A stretch of 64,000 bases of DNA from Entomortierella parvispora (Eukaryota > Mortierellomycota > Mortierellomycetes > Mortierellales > Mortierellaceae), in the NCBI GenBank assembly GCA_963573315.1, contig OY752141.1:1612001-1676000 (forward strand), in the 5' to 3' direction. Positions within the stretch are counted from its first letter, which is position 1. Every line of letters begins with the position of its first letter. A program made the position numbers and the translations under genes. Below, in pieces: positions 1 to 10,855 of the stretch. The notes beneath the pieces were generated by a model. The model was not told the DNA's origin, did no database searches, and worked only from the letters and a program-made list of their open reading frames with translations.

Positions 1-375
1 CTCTTGAGACTTTGCCAGTCTAAAATATTGGTGGATGTTCTGTCTGTGTCCGCCATTTTGAGCTGCAGTGCTGCTTGTCACTTGTCCAATAACTTCTGTG
101 TCTAGTGTCTATGGTTACCTCCGATTCCATATATTTCCGTTGGTAGTGGCGACCCGCAGACTGTCTTTTCAGCGTTCATGCCAACAAGAACTAAAACTAA
201 AGTCTAATGTCTGTAGTGGAGCAGAATCGAATGAGAATCAAATTCCATTTGGACGGAGACCATTCTCCATCACTCATAAATAACTCACTTTCTTTTCATT
301 CATGTTGTCGAGAGGAACAGACGGGTCATGTCTAATCTGTTGGCAGCCAACAAGGTTCAGGGATCAGTTTGTCCC

Positions 376-950
376 TACCTTCCCTTCCAGCCATGGCAGT
401 CAGTCATGTTGCCCTCTCCTACCGGCACCCACAAAGAGAAGAAGAATCTTGGGGACATTCACCAATAAATCCATATGGTCACTTGGCGTATCACGATGCA
501 GGAAAAAGTGTCTTATCTGTTGGCAGCCAACAAGGATCACTAGGCCCACTTCCAGAGGAGACACCAAGCCATTCGACTTGCCATGATGGAGGTAGCAGCA
601 TCCTCTCTGGCCCTTTCGGAAATCCCGATGCCGTTGTAGCCAGCACCTCTTTTAACATTGATCCTCAAGGTCCACAGCTAATTAGCTCAGGATACGAAAC
701 CAGTTCAGCAGCCTGTGTGGCGGCAGTGAGGACGTCGCACTCTTCTGGCAGCCCTGAAGATATGGTCAGTCAGTGGTCGAATGGAAGCGGTGAGACTGGC
801 AAGCGCGGCTCGTATTACCCACCCCCACCCGGACAGCAGCAAGCAGCACAGTCAGAGTCGAAGTTGATGCAGAAGAGACTGGAGTTGATGAAGGTACAAC
901 ACGAGTTGGATACGGAAAAGTTGCGATTGGAACAAGAGACTCAGAGGTAA
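376..950 (+). pseudogene. Frameshifted tail remnant of a transmembrane kelch protein
   Basis: Only the cytoplasmic tail of a kelch membrane protein is visible. Frame 1 at 376-460 reads PFQPWQSVM, matching PFQPRQSVM in the intact neighbour ending at 4449. The similarity then moves to frame 0, where GKSVLSVGSQQGS, YYPPPPGQQQ and QKRLELMKVQHELD all have counterparts in that neighbour. This shift, plus the lack of any kelch, transmembrane or signal-peptide coding upstream to base 1, marks a broken copy. The last segment (about 369-950 in frame 0) ends at a TAA. The 5' part could lie outside the window, but no join across 1-370 is apparent. A two-exon tail that removes the frameshift is the main alternative. 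Confidence 0.7.
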
Positions 951-1597
951 TTGATCTAATGGCACAGCAACTGACGATGAACTTCAAGGGCCCGGATGGC
1001 GTTGAGAACAATGGGGCCTGGCTCTTGCAAGTTGTAATTGTCTGCTGGACATTAATTTCACCTTTTGGTGGTACAAAGAGCAATGTCGGCCAATCAAGTT
1101 GGGGGTCACAAACAGAGTGTATGGGCAATGGTTGGCATGCAGGCCGGGACTCAGCGAGGAAGCCTGGGGGAGGATTGATGTCTGCTTATTAACATCTAGC
1201 ACCAGGAACCACGCTGGTGTCCCAGGTATCAGATAGCCGATAATAGACTGTGCTGGTTGAGGCTATTATAGAAGGATCGACTAGAAGATGATCCGGAAGA
1301 GTATGTGGTTAGCTGTTCCTCTTTGTTGTCGGGAGGACGCGTCGCACAAGGATTTCTTTTTATTTTGTTAGCCCAACAGAGTTTGGACACAAAGAGCGGT
1401 AGCGAGATTGATGTCTTGAGCATCGGCAGTACCTTCCACAGCACTACATCTGTGTCGGTGCTGCAGGGAGTGGAGCTGAGTCCCCCGCAAGCATGAGACT
1501 GCTGACTGAGCAGACAATGACCCTTTGATTTTTGATTTTTCCACCTTTTGATTCCTTTCATTCTTCCTCCACCAGGAACCCTCCTCCCTTCCCCGAC

Positions 1598-1629
<32 letters not shown>

Positions 1630-1735
1630 GAGGAACTGCTCGTCGACGTCAAAAGCTCTTATCCAGTTCTCTGGATTCCCCCTCCCAACACTCTGTCCCC
1701 TCCTCTTAATCTTCTACTCCTGTCTTAACTATACC
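951..1735. other. Intergenic region / promoter of the first intact kelch gene
   Basis: No supported gene. It contains a run of 30 T (1599-1628) and CT-rich sequence leading to the start codon at 1736. The frames open here are unrelated to any neighbour. Confidence 0.6.
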
Positions 1736-4449
1736 ATGGAGCGTTTGCTCCATCGCGCGCTCGTCGCTGGCGCCAGAATTGTTCTTTTGTTCCTGACCAT
1801 CTTTTCCTTACAAACCATCCCTTTCGTCTCATCAGCCCCACCGCTCCCGGTCTCTGGCGCTGGATACGCAACGGTGAACGGCACTCTTTATGTCCAAGGC
1901 GGAGCATACACCGTTACTAATTTCACATCAGCTTTCTCGTCTTTGAGCTTGAAGACCCCTTGGAACAATACATCACCCCCATGGGAGTCTATCAGCATCG
2001 GCAACCACTTTCCGGTCGCAAACGTATTACAGGGGTTGGCCGTAACTCCAGACAAAACTCGGTTGGTTTTCTGGGGTTCCTTCAATCCTCCTCAAAATGG
2101 AACTTTGGTCATATACAACATCCTGAACAATACCTGGAGTACCCTGACGTTAGCGCCGGGCGCAATACCCACCGGCAATGGTATTTCTGTTGTAATTGAC
2201 CCTACAACTCCAGGTGGCGGCTTGGGGAACCTATACGCTCCAGATGGCTGCACTGGTCTTGGTGGAGCTCCGGGTTTGTGCATACTGACGTCGGACCAGA
2301 AAACTATTGGTATCGTTCCAATGCCTGGCGGTTTGGTACCAGTGGGCGTTATAATGTATTCCTTTGTCTACTGCACGTCACGGAAGACCATGATGCTATA
2401 CGGAGGGGTGACCTCAAACAACCTGAGTAACCCTAACTTGTACGAGTATTCCGCCATCACCTCGATCTGGTCACTGCTTGTAAGTTAGCGCGATCAACTT
2501 TTGGCATGGTTCGCGGTTCTCAGGGCATCAAGGGAGAAAAAAGACAATCACGCTTTTGCAGGATGAATTAGGCCTAGGATGAATAGCTAATGGGGGGTTT
2601 TTTTTCTTGGAATACAGCTACCACAAGGAACCCCTCCTGGTGATATCCAGCGTCATTGCATGGTGGAAAGTATGTGACAATCCAGTTCTCAAGCATTCGT
2701 CAGGCATCTCTAGATGGGAAACACTGAGAGACCTTGTCCTAATCACCTATTCTCGTTCACTCCTTAGCCACTGATGGTTCGAAGATGCTTGTGTTCGGGG
2801 GTATGAACACTAGCCAGCAGGCATCGTCTCGTCTTTTTATTCTTTACATCAACAACTTGACCTGGATAGAGGGGCCGGACGTTGGATCAGCCAATGCCAG
2901 AGTGAATCATGTCTGTGCTACCAATGGCGATAGCTTCATTGTCTGGGGAGGTAAAAAAAAAAAAAGGATATTTCTTCCTGTTGCAAAATAACCACTAACA
3001 TGGGATGATTTGTTAGGGGCTGCATTTCAGAATGGAATCCAGGTGACGGCGAACGATACCCCGTTAATCTACAACATCCCGAACAACACCTGGGTCCAAA
3101 ACTTTGAGGTCGCTCCCCCTCCTTCTCCTTCTACAAAGGTTACATCAACAACTACAGGACCCACGCCATCTCCTTCAAGCGATGTTGCTCCGCCCCCTCC
3201 TATAGAAAAATCATCTAATTTGGGGGCTATTATCGGTGGTGCTGTTGGAGTCTTCGTCGTCATTGCCGCGATCGGGATTTTCTTGTACAAAAGGAGCAAG
3301 AGCGCAGGAAATGGTGATCGTCACCCATCTCAGTCGAAAAGGTCAGGCGATGGCAAGGTTGCAAATTTCGGAAAGAAGGGAGGATTTCTGAACGGGGGCA
3401 ACAATGTCGAGGATATGAACGACAAGGATCCTTATGGCGACTATCCAGGCACACATGCAGTCCAGCTCCAAGAAACATTGGCCCGACATACAGGAGATCC
3501 ATACCTTCCTTCGTCGTCTCAGTCTCTACAGCATCTACAGGAGTTTCAATCATCATCGGAGCCTCAACCGCCTCTCTTCCAGCATTTCCCCCCTAGACCA
3601 GAGATGCACACTAGAAATACGATCCTTTCATCCAGGAGCAGTCCAAGAGATTTTACCTCGGGAAACGATACGATGGACAATAATCGATTCTCAGGAGTTG
3701 GTTCATCTCCACCTCCCCTTCTTCCTTTCCAACCACGGCAATCAGTCATGTCGTTGTCTCCAAGCGGTAGCCCCCAGTGGGAGGAAGGATCTTTGGGCGC
3801 TTCACCCGCAGATCTATATGCACAGTCGATTTATCACGGCGCAAGCAATAACACCCATGTGCCTCTGGGCTCCTTTCCAACTGATGCTTATGGACAGCAG
3901 ATTTTCTTCGACGTTGGAAAGAATGTCTCATCTGCTGGCAGTCCACAGGGATCTCTAAACTCAGTCCCCGTAGAGTCGCATGGCCAATCAACATACTACG
4001 ATGGACGCAGCAGAATGCTTTCTGGACCTGTCAAGTGTCCGGACTCCCGTTTAACAAGCACTCTATACAGCAATTCTCCTCAGTACACCCCTGTTGGATC
4101 AGATGGGCAGGGTGTTCGACTTGATATACGAAGCCCACAGCATGTTGGACCAGGACACGAGAACAGCCCTGCAGCTTGGATGGCCGCAGCAGGCACACGC
4201 AACTCTTTCGGTAACCCTCAAGCAGTGATCCCTCAGTGGTCAGAGAGCAGCGGCGAGATTGGCAGTGGTGGATCATACTACCCACCCCCGCCCGGACAGC
4301 AGCTGCCAGTACAGCCAGAATCCGATCTAATGCAAAAAAGACTGAAGCTGTTGAAGGCCCAGCATGAACTGGACTTGGAGAAGATGCGGTTAGAGCAGGA
4401 GGCACAAATGCAGACCGTCCAAAAACAACTTCTCCAGGGTAGCGGATGA
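1736..4449 (+). CDS. Type I transmembrane kelch-repeat protein (copy 1)
   Basis: Four exons: 1736-2479, 2618-2669, 2768-2950, 3017-4449, giving 803 residues. The start opens a hydrophobic signal peptide (FLTIFSLQTIPFVSSA); the frame stays open upstream only through the poly-T tract. Extracellular kelch/beta-propeller repeats fill about residues 35-350 (YVQGG, MLYGG, MLVFGG, FIVWGG). A Pro/Ser/Thr stalk follows, then one transmembrane helix near 395-418 and a basic stop-transfer (YKRSK). The tail of about 380 residues is Ser/Pro/Gln-rich and ends in YYPPPPGQQ and a short coiled coil (LMQKRLKLLKAQHELDLEK). Intron positions and phases match the next gene. The role is unknown: the layout suggests a cell-surface sensor or adhesion protein, which is inference. 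It belongs to a local tandem family. Confidence 0.88.
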
Positions 4450-5136
4450 AGCTGATACCTTAATACTTATTATAACGGGTCCAATATTGAGCTGTACAGT
4501 ACATAAAAGACCATAAAGACCATTGATGTCCTCCCCCATTTCGATTGATGCCTTCGTTCACAAAGATGTTAGAGGTCTAGAGATCGATGTACTTTACAAT
4601 GCGAATTTGTTCCCTGAGCGCACCCCACCTCATAGCTTCAAGTGGACCCAAACGCAAAACAGAGGCGCGACTCTCCTTCTTCCTCCCTCTGGCGATTCTC
4701 GCCGAGAATCCTAGCAATTCATGGCGAGTGGCCCCTCGGACGCTAGCTTGGGTAAATTGTAAATCTTTCTTATGAAAAATCAGGAACTCGCCGCCCAACT
4801 TGAGAACAACCTCACGACCGCGCTTGAAGAACTGCACATGAGGAAAAGGATGTGGGTTGGGGAACTCTGCTGTGGAAGAAGATTGATCCCCACCAAGGCC
4901 CACTGTTGAGAAGGCCCAGTCAAGAGAGAGGGCGAGGGCGAGGGCGAGGGCGAGGGGGGTTCTTGTGAGCAACAAGAATTGCCTTGCAACACTGCCTCTC
5001 GCAGCTTTGACTTCAACTAATTCTGTGTTTTTTTTCTTCTGCACTCTTTTCTTCTTGAGGTCTCGCCTGTGAGTCCCAAACACAGGAGTCACTCCGACCA
5101 ACCATCCCACTCTTACCTTTTACGCCCAAGATCGAC
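4450..5136. other. Intergenic region with a GGGCGA microsatellite
   Basis: Spacer between two tandem kelch genes. It carries a GGGCGA hexanucleotide repeat at about 4929-4956 and T/C-rich sequence before the next start. No coding sequence is supported. Confidence 0.55.
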
Positions 5137-7713
5137 ATGTTGGAAACGTTGGATACTCAACGGTTACTCCCTGGAAGAATCCCAGTTCCCGGGATTTTTC
5201 TCCTCCTCTTCCTCTTCCTCCTCTCCTTAACAAACGCTCAAACCACTTCTCCACCTCCAACGACCAGGGGCGAGTACGCGACAGTGAACAATACCTTTTA
5301 CATCCAAGGGGGGTCTCTGTCGATCGATGGCACACAACTTACCCCCGGAATCTTTTCATTGGACTTGACTGTTCCCTGGAGCGATCAAAGTCCACCTTGG
5401 AAGATTTTGCCCAACGCGGGTTTGGGTGTGGCACCCCTTGCCTATCAGCAGTCCATGACACCCACTGGCGACAGGACACAGTTGGTCATCTGGAATGTTG
5501 AAAGGTTTCAAATGACAAACTTCCAGCTTAGCAACAATACCTGGGGACCTCCGCTGACCTATTCCACAGGCAACATCAATTGGGGAGGGCTTAAGGCGGT
5601 AATCCCACCCACAGCTCCCGGCACCCTTGGCGTCATCCACATGGTAAACCCCAAGAATGGATTGGGAAGAATGGGATTTTCGGGAAAAAGGCCGAGGAGG
5701 AGCTCACTCTTGTCTTTGGCCAAAAATTTACCATTACCCCGTTGTTGTTTTATTGTGAGATAGCCAAATGGTTGCTGGAATCTAACCCAATCTCCTTCGG
5801 CTCTGTGCACATACAACTTGGACACGCTTCAATGGATTCAAACCCCGATGCCTACTGGGTATCTACCAACGGATGTCAGCTACTATACCTTTGTCTATTC
5901 GAATTTGAGAAAGAGCATGGTGATGTACGGGGGAACCAGCGTCTTTCAAAATGGACCGAGTCCATACCTCTACGAATATCTCCCAGAGACAAAGACCTGG
6001 ACTTTTCTTGTAGGTGGTTTTTGTGTTTGATTCAGCTTGTTTCCAACAGAGGTTACATAGTTAAGTCTTCGCATCCTAATGTATCGTTTTACACAACCAT
6101 CACATTTTTTTTTTTTTTTTTTTTTTTTTTTCATTCGCGGTTCATAGCAATCCCAAGCTAAAGGAACGTTGCCCGGTGATATCTACTACCATTGCATGGT
6201 AGAGTGTAAGTTGGATCGATATTTTATTGATATTTTCCTGTCTGACTTCCCAATGTTACGTTCAACTGGATGCTGACACAATCTTTTCCCTTTGAAACAG
6301 CAACCGATTTTAGTAAGATGATTATGTTTGGTGGAGCGAGCGGCAACACCACGGTGACTGTGAACGCCAGTCTTTTCATTTTGGATCTGACTACGCTCAC
6401 ATGGACCAAAGGAGCAGATGCGCCTTCGAGTGAGGCTCGGCTTGGACATGCCTGTGCAGTCAACGGAGACAGCTTTATCGTCTGGGGAGGTAAAAAGCGT
6501 CTTCATGTTTTTTTTAAAAAAGAAAAAAAGCAACGCTCCTGTATGTATTGTAAGATCGACACGCTAAGATCCAAGCCACATGGTGGTTGTTCATTTCATA
6601 GGCTCCAATTTGCAGTCTATGATGTCCACCACTCCTCTGATCTACAATGTCCGTTTGAACCAATGGGTTCACGATTTTGTTGTTTCGGGACCACTTCCTA
6701 CAATAAGTACTAGCACTGGATCCCGTCCCACCAGCGGGGGCTCTGGGTCACAACCATCAGGAGTTCCCAACACGACGCCGCCAACTACTGAAAAGTCGTC
6801 TAGCAGCAGCGGCGGGATCACTGGAGGCATTGTGGGCGGAGTGGTCGTCTTGGCTGCCGTGGGATTCTTTTTCTATAGACGAAGCAAGAAACACCAACCC
6901 ATCTCTCCACTGACAAAACAAAACGAAGGCCAAAACGAAAGCACTATCCATCGACAGGACCGCACAGATCATGATAAAGGAGGCCAGCTTCAATGGATCC
7001 CTCTCCAGGAGAGTGATAGTGCCCCTTCGATGAAGTCACCCTACGTTTCCAGTCACCAGGACGGCTCTTCCTTCACCTACCTGCAAGAAACCGCTATTCC
7101 TCCACAGCCTTTCCAAACTGCGACTACGATCCCGTCATCTCCTTTCTCTGACAGTTCTCCGTACCGAGCCAGCAATTTATACGAAACGTATCAAGCGAGC
7201 AGTTCATACCCGTCATCCCCTGCAGTCAGCAACTCGTATCCAGCGTCCCTTCATTCGAACATCGTGCACGCGGGCAGCATTTCGACTGAGGCCTCAGCCT
7301 CTCCACCAAAGTTATCGCCCCGACCAACGCAAAGCCCACAGGGGATCATGGGTGGCTTTGGTCTCTCACCTCAGGTCCTCCCAACACCTGTTGGCAATTA
7401 TTCTTTGAATGAACTTCGGAATCCTCAACAACTGGATGCAGGATCAACATCGACAGCGAGCGGTCCAGGGGTTTTCTCTCAAGCCAGTGGCAGCAGTCAT
7501 CATTCACCTTACTTTCCTCCCCCACCTCCAATGTCGCCTCCCATCTCTACTCTAGTATCGTCCCAAGGGGTGTCGGAGAGCATTGTGGCGGCGAATGACG
7601 AGGTGATGGCCAAGAAGCTGGCATTGATGAAGGCCCAGTACGAGTTTGAGCTGTCGCGGATCCGGTTAGAACAAGAATCGCTAGTGGAGAGGCAACGGAG
7701 ACAGCAGGGGTAA
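5137..7713 (+). CDS. Type I transmembrane kelch-repeat protein (copy 2)
   Basis: Five exons: 5137-5643, 5764-6009, 6148-6205, 6301-6489, 6602-7713, giving 703 residues. Signal peptide with a Leu-rich core (FLLLFLFLLSLTNA), kelch repeats to about residue 350 (FYIQGG, MVMYGG, IMFGG, FIVWGG), a Ser/Thr stalk, a transmembrane helix near 402-424 (GGIVGGVVVLAAVGFFFY), then a Ser/Pro-rich tail with FPPPPP and a terminal coiled coil (MAKKLALMKAQYEFEL). Intron 1 (120 nt) is in frame and its last codon is TAG. Removing it gives HM-PNGCW, aligning with YA-PDGCT of the upstream paralogue, which supports splicing. That intron is absent from the paralogue; the other three are shared in position and phase. 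Function is unrecognised beyond the kelch receptor-like layout. Confidence 0.88.
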
Positions 7714-7738
7714 GAGACAAAGAGAGAGAGAGAAAGAA

Positions 7739-7744
7739 AATAAA
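7739..7744 (+). terminator. Candidate polyadenylation signal AATAAA
   Basis: AATAAA 26 bases after the stop codon of the second kelch gene. Confidence 0.45.
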
Positions 7745-7820
7745 AGAGATGTTTCCCTCTCAAAAGAGGCTCGTGCTTCAGCAGGGAGCAGGGAGCAGGG
7801 AGCAGCATGAGGCAAAGAGG

Positions 7821-7877
7821 CGTGTGTGTGTGTCTGGGGGTGGTGGTGTGTGTGTCTGGGGGTGGTGGTGTGTGTGG
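7821..7877 (+). repeat. GT-rich tandem repeat
   Basis: A unit of the form TGTGTGTCTGGGGGTGGTGG occurs twice in tandem between the intact kelch gene and its decayed neighbour. Confidence 0.7.
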
Positions 7878-7984
7878 ATGCAAACAAGGTTTTCTTGTAT
7901 GTCTCTCTTCAAAGGTGTTGATATGATGGTGATCAGTCATCAAATGGCTCGGCTTTGAGTCTGTCTCTTTCCCTCGTTGGACCG

Positions 7985-9870
7985 CGCGTTGCATTGCATC
8001 GAGTGCTCAAACATCGGAGAAAGAATAAAACAGGTGCCTCTGCCCGCGGAAAGAAAGAGGGAAGAGGGGTAAACTTGTTTTACTTGCGTTCTCTTGCTAT
8101 GTTTGTGTGTCAAGGACCACGTCCTTGGTCGCACAAGGGGAGTGATGTTCCTTCCCCTCATTTCGTCACGATCCAAAGGTCTGCTAACAAGAGCGGCCAC
8201 TTTTTTTTTTGTGCAGTCTCAGATCAGTCGAAAATGATCATTTTTGGGGGCGAAAATATGGAAGGAACAGTGTCAGGAAGTATCTTCATACTTGATCTGG
8301 AGATGCTGAACTGGAAAAAAGGAACAGATATTCAAAAGGTCCAGGGTCGAAGCGGCCATTCGTGCTCTACGAATGGCGACAGCTGTACTGCCTGGGGTGG
8401 AAAGTCGCGAAAGATGAAAGCTTCAAGCATGACTTGGTCAACGGCTGAAATGATGATTTCTGTTCCGTAGGCCAGAACTCAGCCATAGTCATGGACAATG
8501 TTCCTCTGATTTACAACATCCCAACCGATCAGTGGGTACATGACTTTGTCGTTTATGGACCACTTCCCATGACGGCCACGCCAACCAGCGCCCCTACAGG
8601 AATCTCTTCTCTTGGAGTCACAAAAAAACCATAGAGTTTTGGTGGCGCTATTGAAGGGGTCGTTGCAGTCGCTGCACTGATCGGGGTCTGTGTTTATCGA
8701 CGACGAAAGAACGGGACCAAGCTCCTTTTGGGCGAATTCAAGTGGGAGCAACGATATATTGGACGAAGAGAAAAGAACGCACGATCGGATTCTTCTCCAA
8801 AAGGCAGTGTCAGCGGCAATCATGGACTTCAGTGATCCCGAGAAAGATTGGGGAGATATGTATCCTGCGGATTCGAGTCCTCAAAAAGACGACATTTCTT
8901 CTACCCCGCCCTCTCTTCCTCCTCCATGACGGCCACGTTCAGCCCCTCGTCCAGCTCTCTATACGCAAAGAAGTTCCCCACGTGATGGCAGGCAATTGCC
9001 TGCGTTGCCATTAGAACAAGACAATCTTGGTCCAGACCATTTGACCAAATCTTCTCTCACCCCAGACCCCGACGACATCAGCTACCAGCTTTTGCGCTTA
9101 ACAGTCCTCACACATGAATTGGATAAACCTAGATGGGCAAGAACACATAAAAAAGAACTCGCTCTCGGGACCCAAATTCTGCCAGTTCAGGTGTCTCCTC
9201 CACCGGCGTACCTTCTGGTCCGGATCCTCATCGACCATTCAGTGATATCACGGATACAAAGTTGCCTCTCACTGGCATACCATCTTCCGGGCCAGATCCT
9301 CGCAGATCATTAACTAATATCACCGACACAGATTCACACTTCAGAGGCGTGCTTTCGCCTGACCCAGGCCCTCATCGGCCGCTGAGCACTGTCTCGGACA
9401 TAGTGTCGGTGTCACCTTCAATGTTGGCACCCGGGTTTATTCCACCACCAGGAACCAGTGGTTCCATGAACCCTCAGGAGGGCACACCGACCATACATGT
9501 ACGGACCCCTCTTCCTACCAACCCTCAAGGCTATCGACCACGTGCACCACAGGAGTATCCGGACTTCGTCTGGGAAGAAACGATACAAAACAATTCCTTT
9601 CGTCCTTCCAGTATACGAGCCTCAGTATGGTGCCTGGGTAAGTGAGACAACATTGGATCCTCAAGACGAGTCCATTCGGGCTCCTCAATTGGTGCCTCGG
9701 ACGCTGCAATATCGGATTCCTTTAAATTCTGTGCCTATACCTCGGCTCGGGATTACCCTCACAGGATGGCCTCCCCAGATAGCACTAGCAGCAGCAGTAC
9801 AGGTGGACAGGCAATCGCTCGACGGGCAAGGGAGGCAAGACAAGCGAGACAATCCAAAGGACTAAATTAC
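7985..9870 (+). pseudogene. Decayed transmembrane kelch gene
   Basis: There is no signal peptide or N-terminal propeller. A possible remnant of the small HCMVES exon appears as HCIES at about 7992-8004, but its donor now starts GC instead of GT and lacks the GTAAGT consensus. The next exon starts after a good acceptor (8217) and reads SKMIIFGG to CTAWGG. Its donor, GGAGGTAAA in the paralogues, is GGTGGAAAG here (about 8396-8404), so GT is gone. The following exon (from 8471) reads PLIYNIPTDQWVHDFVV, then TAG (8632-8634) just before the transmembrane segment GVVAVAALIGVCVYRRR. Downstream tail sequence is Pro/Ser-rich and spread over several frames to about 9870. This is a dead copy of its 5' neighbour. 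Confidence 0.82.
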
Positions 9871-9921
9871 ATATAATTCGTTGAGAGACAGAGATAATGT
9901 GGTAGTGACCATCATTGACCT

Positions 9922-10327
9922 TCACGGGATAGCGGGGTCATGGGGATCCGTTGAAGGGGCAGAAATGGCCTCATCCGGTACCACGACCTCATCTCGATCA
10001 CACGATTGAGGATTCCTGTATTTTGTGACGACAGAAGTCCTCAAAGCTTCCGCACCATCCATACTGAAGCCCCTTAGGCGGCGGTTTCTATTGATATTGT
10101 TGTTGTTGTAGCTTCCAGATTCCTCAGTATTGACGTCTATCGGATAGTTTCCTGGTACATGGTAGAAAAGATGCACGCCTCTGTGGCATGTTGTAAAACG
10201 AGATGCCATCCTGTGTCTGTTCAGGCTTATAAAAGTCCAGCGGGCCCACGGTATTTAAGGGCGCGTGTTGGGTCAATTTTGGTTCCAATGTCGTGGCTGA
10301 GAAGCATTGTATAGGCCGCATCGTCAT
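9922..10327 (-). other. Unassigned minus-strand open frames
   Basis: Two overlapping minus-strand frames (95 and 67 codons) contain an Asn-rich patch and RNPQ, a motif also seen in the tail of the kelch gene ending at 30978. They may be remnants of an inverted kelch tail, or chance. No start context, signal peptide or splice structure supports a gene. Confidence 0.2.
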
Positions 10328-10498
10328 CAGCTATGGCGGTGGCCGCTCCAACGTCCCGCTTTAACGTTCCGGAGAGGATGAGGCGTTGGTGCAAGTCTTG
10401 CTTCTCCCTTTGTTGTGTTGTAATATTTTTCTTTGGATTCTCAGAATCTCCCCCTAATTGATCCGCATCTCTCTCTCAATGAAATACCAAAAAATATC

Positions 10499-10721
10499 AG
10501 GTGATAGTAACAATACCCTGGCTTCGAATATACCCCTCATCTCCAACATGCGGACGAACGAATGGATCCACCAGTTTGATCCGATGCCTCACAATGCCCA
10601 CTGCGGATCTAACCTCACAGTTGTTGTTGCGGTGTTTTTCAGTTTCGTGTTCATCTATGTCATCCTTGCCGCTTATCTGGCATCAAATGACCATTCCGAA
10701 ACAAAAGTCGGTAGAGAATGA
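10499..10721 (+). pseudogene. Isolated exon fragment of a transmembrane kelch gene
   Basis: After an acceptor-like AATATCAG, the frame reads NIPLISNMRTNEWIHQFDP, closely matching NTPIVYNMRTNQWVHQFDP of the intact gene at 28569-30978. A hydrophobic segment (VVVAVFFSFVFIYVILAAYL) follows, equivalent to the transmembrane helix, then a short stop. No propeller exon precedes it and the tail is missing. It resembles the distant paralogue more than its neighbours. Confidence 0.7.
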
Positions 10722-10855
10722 TGGTACTGGTGATGAGAAGAAGCGGTAGGTGGGAGTCAATTGCAATCATGAGCTTTCTGGAAGAACAATTAGCATAGGT
10801 GAAAAGTCGTTTTTTCATTCTTTCGTTTATTGTTCTCTTTTTATCTTTATGGGTT

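Noticed and set aside
1532-1735. N-terminal extension of the first kelch gene upstream of 1736
   Set aside because: It would translate the poly-T tract into poly-Phe and bury the signal peptide.
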